DNA of 64,000 nucleotides from Streptomyces kanamyceticus. GTDB taxonomy: Bacteria > Actinomycetota > Actinomycetes > Streptomycetales > Streptomycetaceae. A program made the position numbers and the translations under genes. Location: positions 9,424,001 to 9,488,000 of the forward strand of contig NZ_CP023699.1 in the NCBI RefSeq assembly GCF_008704495.1. Reading direction: 5' to 3'. How positions within the stretch are numbered: position 1 is the stretch's first letter; the number at the start of each line of letters is the position of its first letter. The notes below the pieces were generated by a model. It was not told the origin of the DNA and did not search any database. It saw only the letters and a list, made by a program, of their open reading frames with translations. Of the stretch, positions 10,732 through 20,011 are shown piece after piece.

Positions 10732-10918
10732 CGGGTCACCTCCGTCCCATGATCGGGCAGTGGCGGGAGGAACGCGCGATGTCGGGTACTGGGAGGCTCG
10801 CCCATGGGCGGACGCTCACACCTTTCCGTGGAGACGAGTGGTCCCACCATGTTAATTCCCCGGCGAGGCCGCCCCGGCGCCCGGACCGCCCGCCTGCCTC
10901 CCAGGAGCCGCCCGCCCC

Positions 10919-11344
10919 TCAGCCGCCGAGCGGCTTGACCCATCGGCTCCACTGCGGCTCGGGCGCGTAGCCCGCCGCGCGCCAGGCGTGCTGGGCGAGG
11001 TCGTTGCGGTCCAGGACCATGGCGTCGCCGCGGCGCCCGCCGAGCCGTACGAAACGCTCCTCGGCGGCGGCGAGGAGCGCCGCGCCCACACCCCGGCGGC
11101 GGTGCTCGGGGTGCACGGCGAGGCGGTAGAGGTGGCAGCGCCAGCCGTCGAAGCCCGCGATGACCGTGCCCGCGAGGTCGCCCCCGCGCTCGGCGAGGAT
11201 CAGCGCCTCGGGGTCGCGGCCGACGAGTCGCTCCACTCCGGAGCGGTCGTCGCTGATGCTGGTGCCCTCCGCGGCCACCTTCCAGAAGGCGAGCACGGCA
11301 TCTAGGTCCTCGGGCGTCGCGGCCCGTATCCGAAGATCGTCCAT
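10919..11344 (-). CDS. GNAT-family N-acetyltransferase
   Basis: A compact 141-residue GCN5-type acetyltransferase. It starts MDDLRIRAATPEDLDAVLAF, and the acetyl-CoA pyrophosphate loop is EHRRRGVGAALLAAAEERF. The ending, NDLAQHAWRAAGYAPEPQWSRWVK, is typical of the short RimI-like stand-alone members. No close operon partner; the substrate is unknown. Confidence 0.85.
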   Translation of the reverse strand: MDDLRIRAATPEDLDAVLAFWKVAAEGTSISDDRSGVERLVGRDPEALILAERGGDLAGTVIAGFDGWRCHLYRLAVHPEHRRRGVGAALLAAAEERFVRLGGRRGDAMVLDRNDLAQHAWRAAGYAPEPQWSRWVKPLGG

Positions 11345-11417
11345 GCGGGCATTCCATCACCGCCTGGGGCCCTGCACGCGCGATTTTCAGCATGCGGACA
11401 ACGGGGCGCCACGGCGC

Positions 11418-12308
11418 TCAACTGCCGGACAGCTCCTCGATGACCGGCCCGAACGCCTCGAAGTACGGTTCCAGGACCGTGATGTACGAGAAGCCGTAGC
11501 GCTCGCGCTGGGCGCGCAGCTGGTCGGCGATCTGGCGCACGGTGCCGATGAGGACGATCGGGAGTTCGAGTGCGGTGTCCTCGGTGAGGCGCGGGATGTA
11601 CTCCACGACCGGGCGGACCGCCGCGCGTCGGTCGTCCGTCACCTCCACCATCTGGATCAGCAGGTTCAGCTCGGCCGGTGCGGCGCGGTCGGCGGCGAAG
11701 CGGTGGTAGGCGGCGATCCGCTCGTCCAGTTCCTCCGCGGTGAGGTGACGCAGCGTCCCGCTGCTGTCTCCCGGGGCCGCCTTGGCCCCCGTGAAGGCGG
11801 CGATGTCGGCGTGCTGGGAAGTGAGTTGGAGCATGCGGTCGCCGTTGCCGCCGATCAGGAGGGGCGGCCGTGGCTTCTGGAGCGGCTGTGGCTGGTGCTC
11901 GTCGGCGCCGAGCAGCTTGTCCAACTCCTCGATGGCGCGCCGGAGATGGTCGACGCGCTCGCCCGGTGTGCCCCAGGGCAGGCCCGCCGCGTCGTGCTCC
12001 GGCTTGACGTAACCGGTGCCGAGGCCGAGTTCGAGCCGCCCGCCGGTCAGCGCGTCCGTCGTGGCGACCTCGCGCGCGAGCAGGGCCGGATTCCAGAATC
12101 CGGCGTTGAGGACGAACGTGCCGACCCGGGGCCGCTCGGTGGCCTCGGCGGCGGCCACGAGCGCGGGGAACGGCGAGGGCGCGCCGAGGTGGTCGGGCAC
12201 CAGGATCACGTCGTACCCGAGCCGTTCCGCCGTGCGGCACTTCTCACGCCAGTCGTCGCCGGTCGACAGGCTGACCATGTTGACGCCGAAGCGGAACGGC
12301 CGGGTCAT
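11418..12308 (-). CDS. LLM-class F420-dependent oxidoreductase (MSMEG_2516-like)
   Basis: A 296-residue luciferase-like monooxygenase-fold protein. It begins RPFRFGVNMVSLSTGDDWRE and contains the F420-binding hallmarks ERLGYDVILVPDHLG, VGTFVLNAGFWNPALLARE and GRLELGLGTGYVKPEH. This pattern is close to the MSMEG_2516 branch of deazaflavin-dependent reductases. The physiological substrate is unknown. It stands alone, 93 bases after the ABC permease start-side neighbour. Confidence 0.85.
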   Translation of the reverse strand: MTRPFRFGVNMVSLSTGDDWREKCRTAERLGYDVILVPDHLGAPSPFPALVAAAEATERPRVGTFVLNAGFWNPALLAREVATTDALTGGRLELGLGTGYVKPEHDAAGLPWGTPGERVDHLRRAIEELDKLLGADEHQPQPLQKPRPPLLIGGNGDRMLQLTSQHADIAAFTGAKAAPGDSSGTLRHLTAEELDERIAAYHRFAADRAAPAELNLLIQMVEVTDDRRAAVRPVVEYIPRLTEDTALELPIVLIGTVRQIADQLRAQRERYGFSYITVLEPYFEAFGPVIEELSGS

Positions 12309-12401
12309 GAAATCTCCTCGCGCGTCGGGTACTTGGGTGCTTCCGCTGTCAGTCCACCACTGGGCGCACTCGCGCGGCCAGTGCGTTCACGCACGATGCG
12401 C

Positions 12402-14966
12402 TCACTCGTGCGCGATGGCCGCGAGTACGTTCATGCGCGACGCGCGCAGCGCGGGCAGCAGCGCCGCCGCGAGGCCCACGACGACCGAACCGATCACCAC
12501 CGCGACGATCGTGCTCCACGGGATCGCGAGTTCCTTCATGCCCTGGAGCGCGAGGACCTGTTGTACGGCGACGCCCCAGACCAGGCCGAGCGCCAGCCCG
12601 AGCAGTGCCCCGAACACCGCGATGACCACGGATTCAAGGCGGATCATCCGGCGCAGCTGACGCCGGCCGAGGCCGATGGCGCGCAGCAGGCCGATCTCGC
12701 GGGTGCGTTCCACGACGGACAGGGCGAGGGTGTTGACCACGCCGAGCACCGCGATGACGATCGCCAGGCCGAGCAGGGCGTAGACGAGGTAGAGCATGAC
12801 GGCGATCTGCTGGCGGATCAGCTCCTTGTAGTCGGCCTGGTCGCGGACCTGGACCTGCGGATAGGGGTCGAGGGTCTTCTCCAGGCGGTCGCGCAGGGTG
12901 TCCGCGCCGGTGCCGGAGGCGGCGTTGACGTACAGCGCGGAGTCCTGGCCGCCCGGCACGTACTTCTCGACCGTGCCGAACCCGACGAAGATTCCGCCCT
13001 CGACGCCGAAGCCCTCGGCCGTGTCCACGTCGGTGAGCGCGCCCACCGTCAGCTTCGTCGTGCGCCCGCCGGGGAAGGTGACGGGCAGTTCCTCGCCCAT
13101 GCGGACCTTGTGCTTCGCGGCGAAGTCCGCGTCCATGCCGATGTGGCCCGTGGCGAGCGCGGCCCGCGAACTGCCCTGCTCGTACGGGATGTGGGCGACG
13201 TCGTCGAGCCGCTGATCGTAGCCGGACGCGGTCGTCTTGACGTTCTTGCCGTCGGGCATCGCCAGTTTGACGGGCGTGAACCGCTGGCGTACGACGAGTC
13301 CCGCACCCTCGGTGTCCTTGACCTTCCCCGTGATCTCCTGCGGGAACGGCATGAAGTTGCTGTTCTGCACGACGAAGTCGGCGCCGAGCGTTTTGTCGAT
13401 CTGCCGGTCGAACGACTTGGTCATCGACGCGCTCGCCACCGAGAGCCCGCCGACCAGGGCGAGGCCCACCATCAGCGCGGCGGCCGTGGCGCCGGTGCGC
13501 CGCGGATTGCGCAGCGCGTTGCGCTGGCTCATCCGGCCGATCGAACCGAACACGGCGGGGAAGGCACCGCCGAGGACCCGGATCACCGGACGCACCAGGA
13601 GCGGGCCCGCGATGACGGTGGCGATCAGGGTCAGTACGACACCGAGCCCCAGCAGCGACGCCGCCGACGAGGTCTTGTCCGCCCTCGCACAGCCCACGAG
13701 AGCGGCCGCCCCGGCCGCGCCGACGAGCGCGCCCGCCACCGCCCGTACCTTCAACGGCCGTCCCACACCGGCGATTTCGGCGTCCGCGAGCGCGGCCATG
13801 GGCGAGACGTGCGCGGCCCGGCGCGCGGGCAGGTACGCGGCGACGAAGGTGACGCCGACGCCGACGACGTACGAGATGACGGGCGTCGCCCAGCCGACGA
13901 CCATCTCCGTGGACTTCAGGTTCATCCCGAGCAGGCTCATGAGCTTGATGAGCCCGAGGGCGAGGCCGATGCCCGCGGCGAGGCCGAGCGTGGAGCCGAC
14001 GAGCCCGAGCAGCAGCGCCTCGAAGAGTACGGAGCGGCGCACCTGGCTGCGGTCGGCGCCGAGCGCGCGCAGCAGGCCCAGTTCGCGGGTGCGCTGCGCG
14101 ATCAGCATCGAGAAGGTGTTGACGATCAGGAAGATGCCCACGAGCACGGCGACACCGGCGAAGCCGAGCATGACGTACTTGATGACGTCCAGGAAGCTGC
14201 CGAACTCCGACGCCGCGGAGTCGGCCTGTTCGTCGGCGGTCTTGAGGTCGTAGCGCGAGCCGAGGTCGGCGGCGATCCGGTGCTTGAGCGCGGTGTCGCT
14301 CACGCCGTCGGCGGCGGTCACCGAGATGCCCGTCGCCACGTCCGTCGAGCCGAGGAGCTCGCGCTGGGCGGACGCGGTGTCCAGGAACAGGAGGGCGGCG
14401 CCGGGATTGGTGGTGGTGAAGGTGGCGATGCCGACGATCTCGACCTTGAACGAGCCGGGGCGCGCCAGGACGGTGAGGGTGTCGCCGAGCTCCACGCCCT
14501 TCTTGTCGGCCGTGTCCGCGTCGATCATCGCCTGACCGCTGCCGCGCGGCGCGTGGCCCGAGGTGAGCTCCACGGGGTTGCGGTCGGTGCGGTACCAGTT
14601 CATGGCGATGGTGGGTGCGCCGGTGGTCGGTCCGACCGATTCGTTCTTCCTGTCGACGACCGTGATGTTCCGGACCGAGGCGTCGACGTGCGCGTCCGCG
14701 ACACCGGGGACCTTCGCCACCCGCTGCCGCAGGCTCGCGGGCACCGTCGGGGTCTGTCCCGAGGGCACCGCCTCGTCGAGGTCCTCCTTGGGGGAGACGG
14801 TCACATCGGCGGCCGTCGACGCGAAGAGCCGGTCGAACGTGCGCGTCACGGTGTCCGAGAAGATCAGGCTGCCCGCGACGAACGCGACCGAGAGGATGAC
14901 GGCAAGGGCGGAGAGCATCAGCCGGCCCTTGTGCGCGAGGAAGCTCCTGAGCGTCGCCTTCAGCAC
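12402..14966 (-). CDS. ABC transporter permease, FtsX/MacB type with two FtsX domains
   Basis: An 854-residue permease. A first membrane helix near residues 15-37 and a periplasmic-type domain (about 40-260) are followed by an FtsX block of three helices (about 265-400). A second extracellular domain and a second FtsX block (about 730-850, ending MNVLAAIAHE) follow. The start is GTG at 14966, 12 bases after the ATPase stop. With the upstream ATPase it forms an exporter-like system of the LolCDE/MacB type; no periplasmic adaptor is encoded. Its substrate is unknown; relatives handle peptides or lipids. Confidence 0.88.
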   Translation of the reverse strand: MLKATLRSFLAHKGRLMLSALAVILSVAFVAGSLIFSDTVTRTFDRLFASTAADVTVSPKEDLDEAVPSGQTPTVPASLRQRVAKVPGVADAHVDASVRNITVVDRKNESVGPTTGAPTIAMNWYRTDRNPVELTSGHAPRGSGQAMIDADTADKKGVELGDTLTVLARPGSFKVEIVGIATFTTTNPGAALLFLDTASAQRELLGSTDVATGISVTAADGVSDTALKHRIAADLGSRYDLKTADEQADSAASEFGSFLDVIKYVMLGFAGVAVLVGIFLIVNTFSMLIAQRTRELGLLRALGADRSQVRRSVLFEALLLGLVGSTLGLAAGIGLALGLIKLMSLLGMNLKSTEMVVGWATPVISYVVGVGVTFVAAYLPARRAAHVSPMAALADAEIAGVGRPLKVRAVAGALVGAAGAAALVGCARADKTSSAASLLGLGVVLTLIATVIAGPLLVRPVIRVLGGAFPAVFGSIGRMSQRNALRNPRRTGATAAALMVGLALVGGLSVASASMTKSFDRQIDKTLGADFVVQNSNFMPFPQEITGKVKDTEGAGLVVRQRFTPVKLAMPDGKNVKTTASGYDQRLDDVAHIPYEQGSSRAALATGHIGMDADFAAKHKVRMGEELPVTFPGGRTTKLTVGALTDVDTAEGFGVEGGIFVGFGTVEKYVPGGQDSALYVNAASGTGADTLRDRLEKTLDPYPQVQVRDQADYKELIRQQIAVMLYLVYALLGLAIVIAVLGVVNTLALSVVERTREIGLLRAIGLGRRQLRRMIRLESVVIAVFGALLGLALGLVWGVAVQQVLALQGMKELAIPWSTIVAVVIGSVVVGLAAALLPALRASRMNVLAAIAHE

Positions 14967-14978
14967 GGCGCCCCCGCC

Positions 14979-15809
14979 TCAGCCCTGGTCGGTCGCGCTG
15001 TCGGCGGGTCCGTGGGGCAGCCCTGGTGTCACGGCGTGCAGCGAGTCGAAACGCTTCATGCGCTCGAGCACGGTGTCCGCCGTCGGCCGCGCCATGTCGT
15101 CCACGATCCGTCCGTCGCCCAGGAAGAGGACCAGGTCGGAGTGGGCGGCCGCGCCGGGGTCGTGGGTGACCATCACGACGCTCTGGCCGAGCTTGTCGAC
15201 CGCGTCGCGCAGGAAGCCGAGCACTTCGAGTCCGGCGCGCGAGTCGAGGTTCCCCGTCGGTTCGTCGGCGAAGATCAGTTCGGGCTTGGAGGCGAGCGCG
15301 CGGGCGCAGGCGACGCGCTGCTGCTGTCCGCCCGAGAGCTGGGCGGGCCGGTGCTTGAGGCGGTCCCGCAGGCCGAGGGTGTCGATGACGTGCTCCAGCC
15401 ATGCGCGGTCGGGGCGCTGTCCCGCGATGTCCATCGGGAGCGTGATGTTCTCCAGGGCGTTGAGCGTGGGGATGAGGTTGAAGGACTGGAACATGAAGCC
15501 GATGCGGTCCCTGCGCAGCCGGGTCAGCTCGCGCTCCTTGAGCCCGGTGATCTCGGTGTCGCCGAGCCACACCTGGCCCGCCGATACGTTGTCGAGCCCG
15601 GCCAGGCAGTGCATCAGTGTGGATTTCCCCGAGCCGGAGGGCCCCATGACGGCGGTGAACCGCTCGCGGGCGATGTCCACGTCGACCGAGTCGAGGGCGA
15701 GCACCGTCGTCTCGCCCGATCCGTAGGCCTTGGTCAGACCGCGGGTGCGCGCGGCGACGGCGGTGGGCCCCGAGTGCCCGGTGAACGGTGCCGAAGCAGG
15801 TGTGGACAA
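14979..15809 (-). CDS. ABC transporter ATP-binding protein (MacB/LolD type)
   Basis: A 276-residue ATPase with Walker A GPSGSGKST, signature LSGGQQQRVACARAL, Walker B LIFADEPTGNLD and H-loop VMVTHD. The ADEPTGNLDS sequence is typical of the LolD/MacB subfamily that partners FtsX permeases. The start is a TTG at 15809, fixed by AGGAGG five bases upstream. It is the first gene of a two-gene operon with the permease. Confidence 0.9.
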   Translation of the reverse strand: MSTPASAPFTGHSGPTAVAARTRGLTKAYGSGETTVLALDSVDVDIARERFTAVMGPSGSGKSTLMHCLAGLDNVSAGQVWLGDTEITGLKERELTRLRRDRIGFMFQSFNLIPTLNALENITLPMDIAGQRPDRAWLEHVIDTLGLRDRLKHRPAQLSGGQQQRVACARALASKPELIFADEPTGNLDSRAGLEVLGFLRDAVDKLGQSVVMVTHDPGAAAHSDLVLFLGDGRIVDDMARPTADTVLERMKRFDSLHAVTPGLPHGPADSATDQG

Positions 15810-15938
15810 GGCCGCCTCCTGGGTTGTGGCCGTCCCAACTCCCGTAATTCCGCCGAGAGTAGTGGGGTGCGCAGGGTGTCCGGTATCCCTCCGAGGTCGT
15901 GGCCCGAAGCGTATGTAAGGGACAAGGTTCTGGCGCCC

Positions 15939-15968
15939 TTGCCGGTGCTAGCGTTTCGGCGCTAGCTT
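15939..15968 (+). promoter_or_regulatory. leaderless promoter of the RHH/Fic-like pair
   Basis: TTGCCG (15939-15944), an 18-base spacer and TAGCTT (15963-15968) are followed by six bases and the ATG at 15975. There is no Shine-Dalgarno, so transcription probably begins at the start codon. Confidence 0.6.
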
Positions 15969-15974
15969 GATGGC

Positions 15975-16244
15975 ATGGCGAAGACTCAGCTGAACGTGCG
16001 GGTGGACGAGGACACCGCCCGGGCCGCGCGGGAGCGCGCCCTGGCCCGAGGCATGAGCGTGAACCGCTACATCGAGGAACTGGTCAAACAGGACGCGGGT
16101 GAACTGGGACACACGTTCGTCGAGGCCGCGGCCGATTTCATGAAGCAGTACGAATCCGTCTTCGCCGAGGAGTTCGGCCCCGAGCGCGAGGGCAGCCGTC
16201 CGGTCCGCGAGGGCAGCCACCCGGTCCGAGAAGGTCGTCACTGA
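15975..16244 (+). CDS. ribbon-helix-helix antitoxin-like protein
   Basis: An 89-residue protein. Residues 1-45 (AKTQLNVRVDEDTARAARERA ... MSVNRYIEELVK) form a ribbon-helix-helix DNA-binding fold of the CopG/HicB-antitoxin type. The C-terminal tail contains a tandem short repeat (EREGSRPVREGSHPVREGRH, residues about 70-89), probably disordered and suited to wrap a partner. It is followed after three bases by a Fic/Doc-like gene, so the two look like an antitoxin-toxin pair in which the antitoxin would repress its own leaderless promoter. Confidence 0.7.
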   Translation: MAKTQLNVRVDEDTARAARERALARGMSVNRYIEELVKQDAGELGHTFVEAAADFMKQYESVFAEEFGPEREGSRPVREGSHPVREGRH

Positions 16245-16247
16245 ACG

Positions 16248-16619
16248 TTGAACCTCAGAATCGATCTTGCCTGGCTGCTCATGATCGCCGAACACAAGAC
16301 GCCCGGAGACCCCCAGGTCACCGACTGGGGAGCCCTCGTCGCCGCCATCAGCAGGCACGAGGCCGAGATATTCGGCATGCCCGTCTACGAGACCCCGCAC
16401 GACCGCGCGGCGGCGCTCTTGCAGGTGCTGCTCCACATCCCCGCACTCGAACGCTCCAACGCGCTCTTCGCCTCCTCCGTCGCCTACGCCTACCTCGTCT
16501 CCAGCGGCCTGAAGGTCGTCACCTCGCCCGAGCAGGTGCGCGATCTCGCCCGCCTGGTCAAGGAGGACGGCGCGAGCGTGCACACCATCGCGGATCAGCT
16601 GCGCCTGTGGAGCCTGTGA
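16248..16619 (+). CDS. degenerate Fic/Doc-like toxin component
   Basis: A 123-residue protein starting at TTG 16248 (MNLRIDLAWLLMIAEHKTPG). The overall helical plan and the stretch HIPALERSNALFASSVAYAY correspond to the Fic/Doc core, and orthologues in Streptomyces are named fic-family toxin components. The catalytic loop HxFx(D/N)(A/G)NKR is not intact: His63 and Asn71 are eight residues apart instead of six, and the GNGR/ANKR anion loop is missing. It may therefore be inactive or have another activity. Coupled to the RHH gene three bases upstream. Confidence 0.6.
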   Translation: MNLRIDLAWLLMIAEHKTPGDPQVTDWGALVAAISRHEAEIFGMPVYETPHDRAAALLQVLLHIPALERSNALFASSVAYAYLVSSGLKVVTSPEQVRDLARLVKEDGASVHTIADQLRLWSL

Positions 16620-16725
16620 GCTTTCGGGGCGGCCGACCGATGAGTTGTCGCCCCGGCGGGGGTCATTACGGATGACCGGCCGCGCCCTCCGGGGCGCGGC
16701 ACACCCGTTCGTCGGAGGAGAACGC

Positions 16726-17088
16726 ATGCCCACCGCCATCCAGCCCATCATCGTGACGCCGGACGTCGATCGCCTCGTGTCCTTCTACCGTGAACTCCTC
16801 GGCGCCGAGGAGGCCGAGCGGTTTCCCGAGGGCGACCAGGTCTTCTTCGTCCAGCTGGCGCTCGACGGCGCGGAGCTCGGCATCGTCGCGGACGCCGCCA
16901 CCGAGAGGGGCGAGCCCGGACGGATCGTCCTGAGCGTGCGGGTCGACGGCGTGGACGACCTGCTCAAGCGGGTCGAGCCGCTGGGCGGCACGGTGTCGGG
17001 GGAGCCCAACGACATGCCGTGGGGGCAACGCGTCGCGCACGTCAAGGACCCGGACGGCAACGTGGTCAATCTCTGCCAGGAGCTCTGA
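16726..17088 (+). CDS. VOC-family (glyoxalase/bleomycin-resistance fold) protein
   Basis: A 120-residue single-chain vicinal-oxygen-chelate protein with paired beta-alpha-beta-beta-beta modules: TAIQPIIVTPDVDRLVSFYREL at the N-terminus, and RVAHVKDPDGNVVNLCQ at the C-terminus with the characteristic DPDGN turn. The start at 16726 is preceded by GGAGGAG. The substrate is unknown; members include dioxygenases, isomerases and drug-binding proteins. Confidence 0.85.
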   Translation: MPTAIQPIIVTPDVDRLVSFYRELLGAEEAERFPEGDQVFFVQLALDGAELGIVADAATERGEPGRIVLSVRVDGVDDLLKRVEPLGGTVSGEPNDMPWGQRVAHVKDPDGNVVNLCQEL

Positions 17089-17094
17089 GACAGA

Positions 17095-17135
17095 GCGCGC
17101 CGCCCCGGACGTCAGGAGGCGTCCGGGCGGCGCGC
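17095..17135. terminator. bidirectional hairpin terminator
   Basis: A 16-17 bp GC stem with one bulged C and an eight-base loop lies between the convergent VOC and methyltransferase genes. It overlaps the last codons of the methyltransferase gene. Confidence 0.75.
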
Positions 17136-17783
17136 CGTGCCGAGCACGCAGTACGACGAAGGCAGGCGCGGCCCCTTCGCGGGCACCAGGAACCGCCGGT
17201 GCGCGCCGAGTGTGAAACCCGCCTCGCGCAGGGCCGCCAGGGGGTCACGGCCGACGTGACAGCCGCCGAACAGGGGCGGCCACACCGTGCGGTCGAGGAT
17301 CCGCTGGGTGGTGGCCATCAGCGTGCCCGGCGCCTTGCCGTGCTCGAAGAAGCGGAGCTCGCCGCCGGGCCGCAGCACCCGGCGGATCTCGCCGAGCGCC
17401 CGGGGCACGTCGCGCACGCTGCACAGCACGAGCGAGACGACGGCGGCGTCGAACGCCTCGCTCTTGACGGGCAGCGCCTCCGCGGCGCCCGGCACGACGT
17501 CGACCGGCACGTCGGCACGGAGCGCGGCGGAGACCGCGAGCCGCCGCAGCAGGCGCTCCGGCTCGATCGCCACGACCTCGGAGACCGCGCCCGGGTAGTG
17601 CGCGAAGTTGAGCCCGTTGCCCGCGCCGATCTCGATCACCCGCCCCGACAGACCGGCGAGCAGTTCCTTGCGGTGGGCGCCGATCACGGGCTCGGCCGCC
17701 ACGCTCTGCCGGGCGTAGAAGCGGGCGAAGACGGGGTGGTGCACGATGTCCCGGGAGCCGGGCTTGGGGGAGCGGGGCGGCAT
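17112..17783 (-). CDS. class I SAM-dependent methyltransferase
   Basis: A 223-residue methyltransferase of the UbiE/methyltransf_11 type. SAM motif I is VIEIGAGNGLNFAHYP, the post-I acidic residue is in VVAIEPE, motif II is FDAAVVSLVLCSV, and motif III is LRPGGELRFFEHG. The acceptor is unknown. The start at ATG 17783 is supported by GAGGAGGG seven bases upstream; the longer in-frame extension lacks a ribosome site. Confidence 0.87.
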   Translation of the reverse strand: MPPRSPKPGSRDIVHHPVFARFYARQSVAAEPVIGAHRKELLAGLSGRVIEIGAGNGLNFAHYPGAVSEVVAIEPERLLRRLAVSAALRADVPVDVVPGAAEALPVKSEAFDAAVVSLVLCSVRDVPRALGEIRRVLRPGGELRFFEHGKAPGTLMATTQRILDRTVWPPLFGGCHVGRDPLAALREAGFTLGAHRRFLVPAKGPRLPSSYCVLGTARRPDAS

Positions 17784-17985
17784 GAACCCTCCTCGACGGA
17801 GCGATCGGATACCGCCATGGTGCCCCGACGGAGGGCATTCGCCTCCTGCTGGTGGCGGGGAGTCCCTGTGAAGGGGCGGCTGCTCCCACCATGCCGGGCC
17901 CCTGCGGGCGAATCTCCGCGTGACCGGCAGCCGCCCGTGCCCCTGGCCTCTCGGCCCCAGCGCCTGCGCCCGCTCACCCCTGGCC

Positions 17986-18720
17986 TCAACGCCCCCGCGC
18001 CCCCGCCCCCTCCCGCTCACCGAACGCCTTCGCGTCCCACGTGCCGCCCAGCTCGGGAGCCAGCCAACTGCCCGCCGAAGCGCGGAAGGCGGGGCCTTCG
18101 AGCGACCCGGCGCCCGCCGGGACCGCGCCGAGGAGCGGGGTGCCCGCGTCCTTGGGGAGGTCGGCGAGGTTGCAGCGGGATGCCAGGTCGGGGGCGGTCG
18201 GCCAGCTGCCGATCAGCGGGCCGAGCTGGCGCACGCCGCGCGCCCGCAGCGCCTCGGCCGTCAGCGCCGTCGCGTTGAGCGTGCCGAGGCCCGCCGTCAC
18301 GACCATCAGGACCGGCGCGCCCAGGAGCCGCGCGGCGTCCGCGAGGGTGCCGCCCTCGTCGTCGAGGCGTACGAGCAGTCCGCCCGCGCCCTCGACGAGG
18401 ACCAGGTCGTACTCGGTCGCCAGCTTCGCCGCCGCGTCGGCCACCTGCTGCGGACGGACCTGCGCGAGTCCGGCCCGCCGTGCCGCGACGTCCGGCGCCA
18501 ACGGCTCGGGGTAGCGCGCGAGTTCGAGGGTGGTGATGCCCTCGCCCGCGAGCCGCGTCACCTCCCGCGCGTCGCCGGGATCGTCGGGGCCGACCCCGGT
18601 CTGCGCCGGTTTGAGGACGGCGACGCTGCGCCCGGCCGCGCGGGCGACGGCGGCCACCGCCGCCGTCGTCACGGTCTTGCCGATCTCCGTGCCCGTACCG
18701 GACACCACGATGACCGTCAT
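17986..18720 (-). CDS. bioD: dethiobiotin synthetase
   Basis: ATP-dependent carboxylation of 7,8-diaminopelargonate to dethiobiotin, the third step from pimeloyl precursors. The 244-residue protein has the BioD P-loop GTGTEIGKT, KPAQTG, and the VEGAGGLLV motif. The start is ATG at 18720, one base after the bioA stop, so bioB-bioA-bioD form a tightly packed operon. A basic C-terminal tail of about 10 residues is extra. Confidence 0.93.
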   Translation of the reverse strand: MTVIVVSGTGTEIGKTVTTAAVAAVARAAGRSVAVLKPAQTGVGPDDPGDAREVTRLAGEGITTLELARYPEPLAPDVAARRAGLAQVRPQQVADAAAKLATEYDLVLVEGAGGLLVRLDDEGGTLADAARLLGAPVLMVVTAGLGTLNATALTAEALRARGVRQLGPLIGSWPTAPDLASRCNLADLPKDAGTPLLGAVPAGAGSLEGPAFRASAGSWLAPELGGTWDAKAFGEREGAGARGR

Positions 18721-18721
18721 G

Positions 18722-20011
18722 TCAGCCCTCCTTCGCCGCCGCGCACACCGCGCGCGCGATCCGTGCCACGTCGTCGTCATTCGTGACGAACGGCGGCATC
18801 GTGTAGATCAGGTCGCGGAACGGCCGCACCCACACACCCGCGCGTACCGCCGCGTCCGTGGCCGCCGCCATGTCCACCGGGTGATCGAGCTGGACGACGC
18901 CGATCGCCCCGAGGACGCGGACCTCCTTGACGCCGGGCAGGGCGGCCGCCTCGGCCAGACCGTCGCGCAGGCCCGACTCGATGCGTTTGACCTCGGTCCG
19001 CCAGTCCTGCCCGAGCAGCAGGTCGATCGAGGCACCGGCCACCGCGGCGGCCAGCGGATTGCCCATGAACGTCGGCCCGTGCGCGAGGACCGGCACCTCG
19101 CCCCGCGAGATGCCGTCGGCCACGCGCGGTGTGCACAGCGTCGCCGCCATCGACAGATAGCCGCCGGTCAGCGCCTTGCCGACACACATCACATCGGGTG
19201 TGACACCGGCATGGTCGGCCGCGAACAGCTCCCCCGTACGGCCGAAGCCCGTCGCGATCTCGTCGAACACCAGCAGGACGTCATGGGCGTCGCACGCCTC
19301 GCGAAGGGCGCGGAGGTAGCCGGGGGAGTGGAACCGCATGCCGCCCGCGCCCTGCACCACCGGCTCGACGATCACGGCGGCGAGTTCGTCGGCGTGCGTC
19401 CCGATCAGCTCGTGGAGGTGATCGGCGTACGCCTCGTCGTACGCGTCGAAACCGGGCGGCGGCGCGTCCGCGAACACCTGCCGCGGCAGGACGCCCTGCC
19501 ACAGCTCGTGCATGCCCCCCTCGGGGTCGCAGACGGCCATCGGCTGCCAGGTGTCGCCGTGGTAGCCGCCGCGCCACGTGAGCATGCGCCGCTTCTCGGG
19601 GCGGCCGAGCGAACGCCAGTGCTGCAGGCACATCTTCACCGCGACCTCGACGGCGACCGAACCCGAGTCGGAGAGGAACACGTGCTCCAGGCCCTCGGGC
19701 GTGATGTCGACGAGGCGCTTGGCGAGGGCGACGGCGGGCTCGTGCGTGAGTCCGCCGAACATCACGTGGCTCATGCGGTCCAGCTGGCCGCGCACCGCGT
19801 CGTCGAGGACGGGGTGGCGGTAGCCGTGGATCGCCGACCACCAGGACGACATGCCGTCGATGAGCTCGGTCCCGCCGTCCGCGAGACGCATCCGGACGCC
19901 GCTCGCGGACTCGACGACCAAGGGCTCGTGCGTGCCGGGCATCGGCCCGTAGGGGTGCCAGACGTGCTGCCGGTCGAGCGCGATCAGGTCCGCGGTGGAG
20001 AGGTCACGCAT
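18722..20011 (-). CDS. bioA: adenosylmethionine-8-amino-7-oxononanoate aminotransferase
   Basis: PLP class-III aminotransferase that uses S-adenosylmethionine as amino donor to make 7,8-diaminopelargonate. The 429-residue protein shows HVWHPYGPM near the N-terminus, [16 protein letters not shown], the PLP aspartate in [17 protein letters not shown] and the PLP lysine in [10 protein letters not shown]. The ATG at 20011 overlaps the end of bioB by eight bases, which indicates coupled translation. Confidence 0.94.
   Translation of the reverse strand: MRDLSTADLIALDRQHVWHPYGPMPGTHEPLVVESASGVRMRLADGGTELIDGMSSWWSAIHGYRHPVLDDAVRGQLDRMSHVMFGGLTHEPAVALAKRLVDITPEGLEHVFLSDSGSVAVEVAVKMCLQHWRSLGRPEKRRMLTWRGGYHGDTWQPMAVCDPEGGMHELWQGVLPRQVFADAPPPGFDAYDEAYADHLHELIGTHADELAAVIVEPVVQGAGGMRFHSPGYLRALREACDAHDVLLVFDEIATGFGRTGELFAADHAGVTPDVMCVGKALTGGYLSMAATLCTPRVADGISRGEVPVLAHGPTFMGNPLAAAVAGASIDLLLGQDWRTEVKRIESGLRDGLAEAAALPGVKEVRVLGAIGVVQLDHPVDMAAATDAAVRAGVWVRPFRDLIYTMPPFVTNDDDVARIARAVCAAAKEG

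Noticed and set aside
11160..15965. A 1601-codon open frame on the plus strand
   Set aside because: It runs antisense to four well-supported minus-strand genes and has no recognisable domain. Long antisense frames are common in high-GC DNA.
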